Positions 63,861-64,000 of a stretch of DNA of 64,000 bases are shown one piece after another. This DNA is from Streptomyces sp. NBC_01445 (GTDB lineage Bacteria; Actinomycetota; Actinomycetes; Streptomycetales; Streptomycetaceae). The notes beneath the pieces are model-generated. The model was given only the letters and a program-made list of their open reading frames with translations. It was not told the origin of the DNA and ran no database searches. Every line of letters starts with the position of its first letter. Within the stretch, counting starts at the first letter, position 1. Position numbers and translations under genes: made by a program. The stretch spans positions 6,001,501-6,065,500 of the forward strand of contig NZ_CP109485.1 of assembly GCF_035918235.1 (NCBI RefSeq), read 5' to 3'.

Positions 63861-64000
63861 CCGAGCACCAGCCGGTCCGCCATCTCGCCGAGCCGGATGC
63901 GGGACAGCGCCAGGTTGCCTTGTTCCCGGTCGAGCCACAGATGGAGGAAGACGCTGCTGTCGAACGTGGTCCGCACGAAGCGCAGCACGTGATAGCCGTC
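63857..64000 (-). CDS. Roadblock-like protein, C-terminal part (start outside window)
   Basis: The minus-strand frame enters from the right edge and ends at 63857. The 47 visible residues read HVLRFVRTTFDSSVFLHLWL, then DREQGNLALSRIRLGEMADR. They match in pattern the end of the roadblock-like protein at 62126-62500 ([20 protein letters not shown]...[13 protein letters not shown]), so it is a probable paralogue. Its stop overlaps the start of the DUF4388-like gene. Confidence 0.75.
   Translation of the reverse strand, partial: DGYHVLRFVRTTFDSSVFLHLWLDREQGNLALSRIRLGEMADRLVLG

Overview
This window is chromosomal DNA of a Streptomyces or close relative. The evidence is very high G+C, GTG and TTG starts, FtsX/MacB-type ABC pairs, LysM-bearing Rpf proteins, a roadblock operon and, above all, a tRNA-Leu with anticodon TAA that matches the developmental tRNA bldA. 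From memory, the order mfd ... P450, two rpf genes, eno, divIC, ppx, ndh, cfa, ABC pair resembles the S. coelicolor SCO3077-SCO3110 segment in reverse; this was not checked by alignment. No transposase, integrase, attachment site or CRISPR array was seen.

Region by region. Positions 1-374 hold the N-terminal part of a double-HTH protein on the minus strand; 543-1847 is an orphan NarL-type histidine kinase. Positions 1876-7174 form a compact toxin/immunity-type island: a YwqJ-like deaminase followed by a SUKH-3 immunity protein (minus), then a WHH-nuclease/SUKH fusion and a 973-residue protein with an Imm35-like head, a long Pro/Gly/Ala linker, a deaminase-like domain and a SUKH-4-like tail (plus). 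Positions 7442-12497 encode a coiled-coil protein, a DUF485/sodium-solute symporter pair and a drug exporter. Positions 12841-16196 are an ABC exporter with an elaborate operator region; 16421-19951 is mfd. Positions 20017-25353 hold an SCO6745-family protein, a secreted HNH nuclease lipoprotein, two small exported proteins and a single-chain N-6 methylase-like protein. Positions 25466-29533 hold a membrane protein coupled to a Ser/Thr kinase, a SurA-type lipoprotein and MazG.

Positions 29773-40311 are core physiology: a P450, two resuscitation-promoting factors (the second behind a ydaO-type cyclic-di-AMP riboswitch), enolase, DivIC, a DUF501 protein, an exopolyphosphatase, type II NADH dehydrogenase (with a Rex-like operator) and a cyclopropane-fatty-acid synthase. 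A second ABC exporter, paralogous to the first, follows on the minus strand, and then bldA. Positions 44435-47046 are a 4-hydroxybenzoate hydroxylase and an aromatic acid importer. Positions 47114-53878 hold a Bax-inhibitor-like membrane protein, small hypotheticals, a thiolase, an SGNH esterase and cystathionine beta-synthase.

Positions 54180-61554 look like one functional unit. An RpiR-type regulator and a histidine/phenylalanine-lyase relative whose MIO-forming triad is missing are divergent from an OpuC-type quaternary-amine ABC importer and an NCS1 permease. My best hypothesis for a new system here is import and MIO-independent lyase cleavage of a betaine such as ergothioneine. The right edge (62126-64000) is an operon of roadblock/LC7-like proteins with a DUF4388-like protein, cut by the window end.
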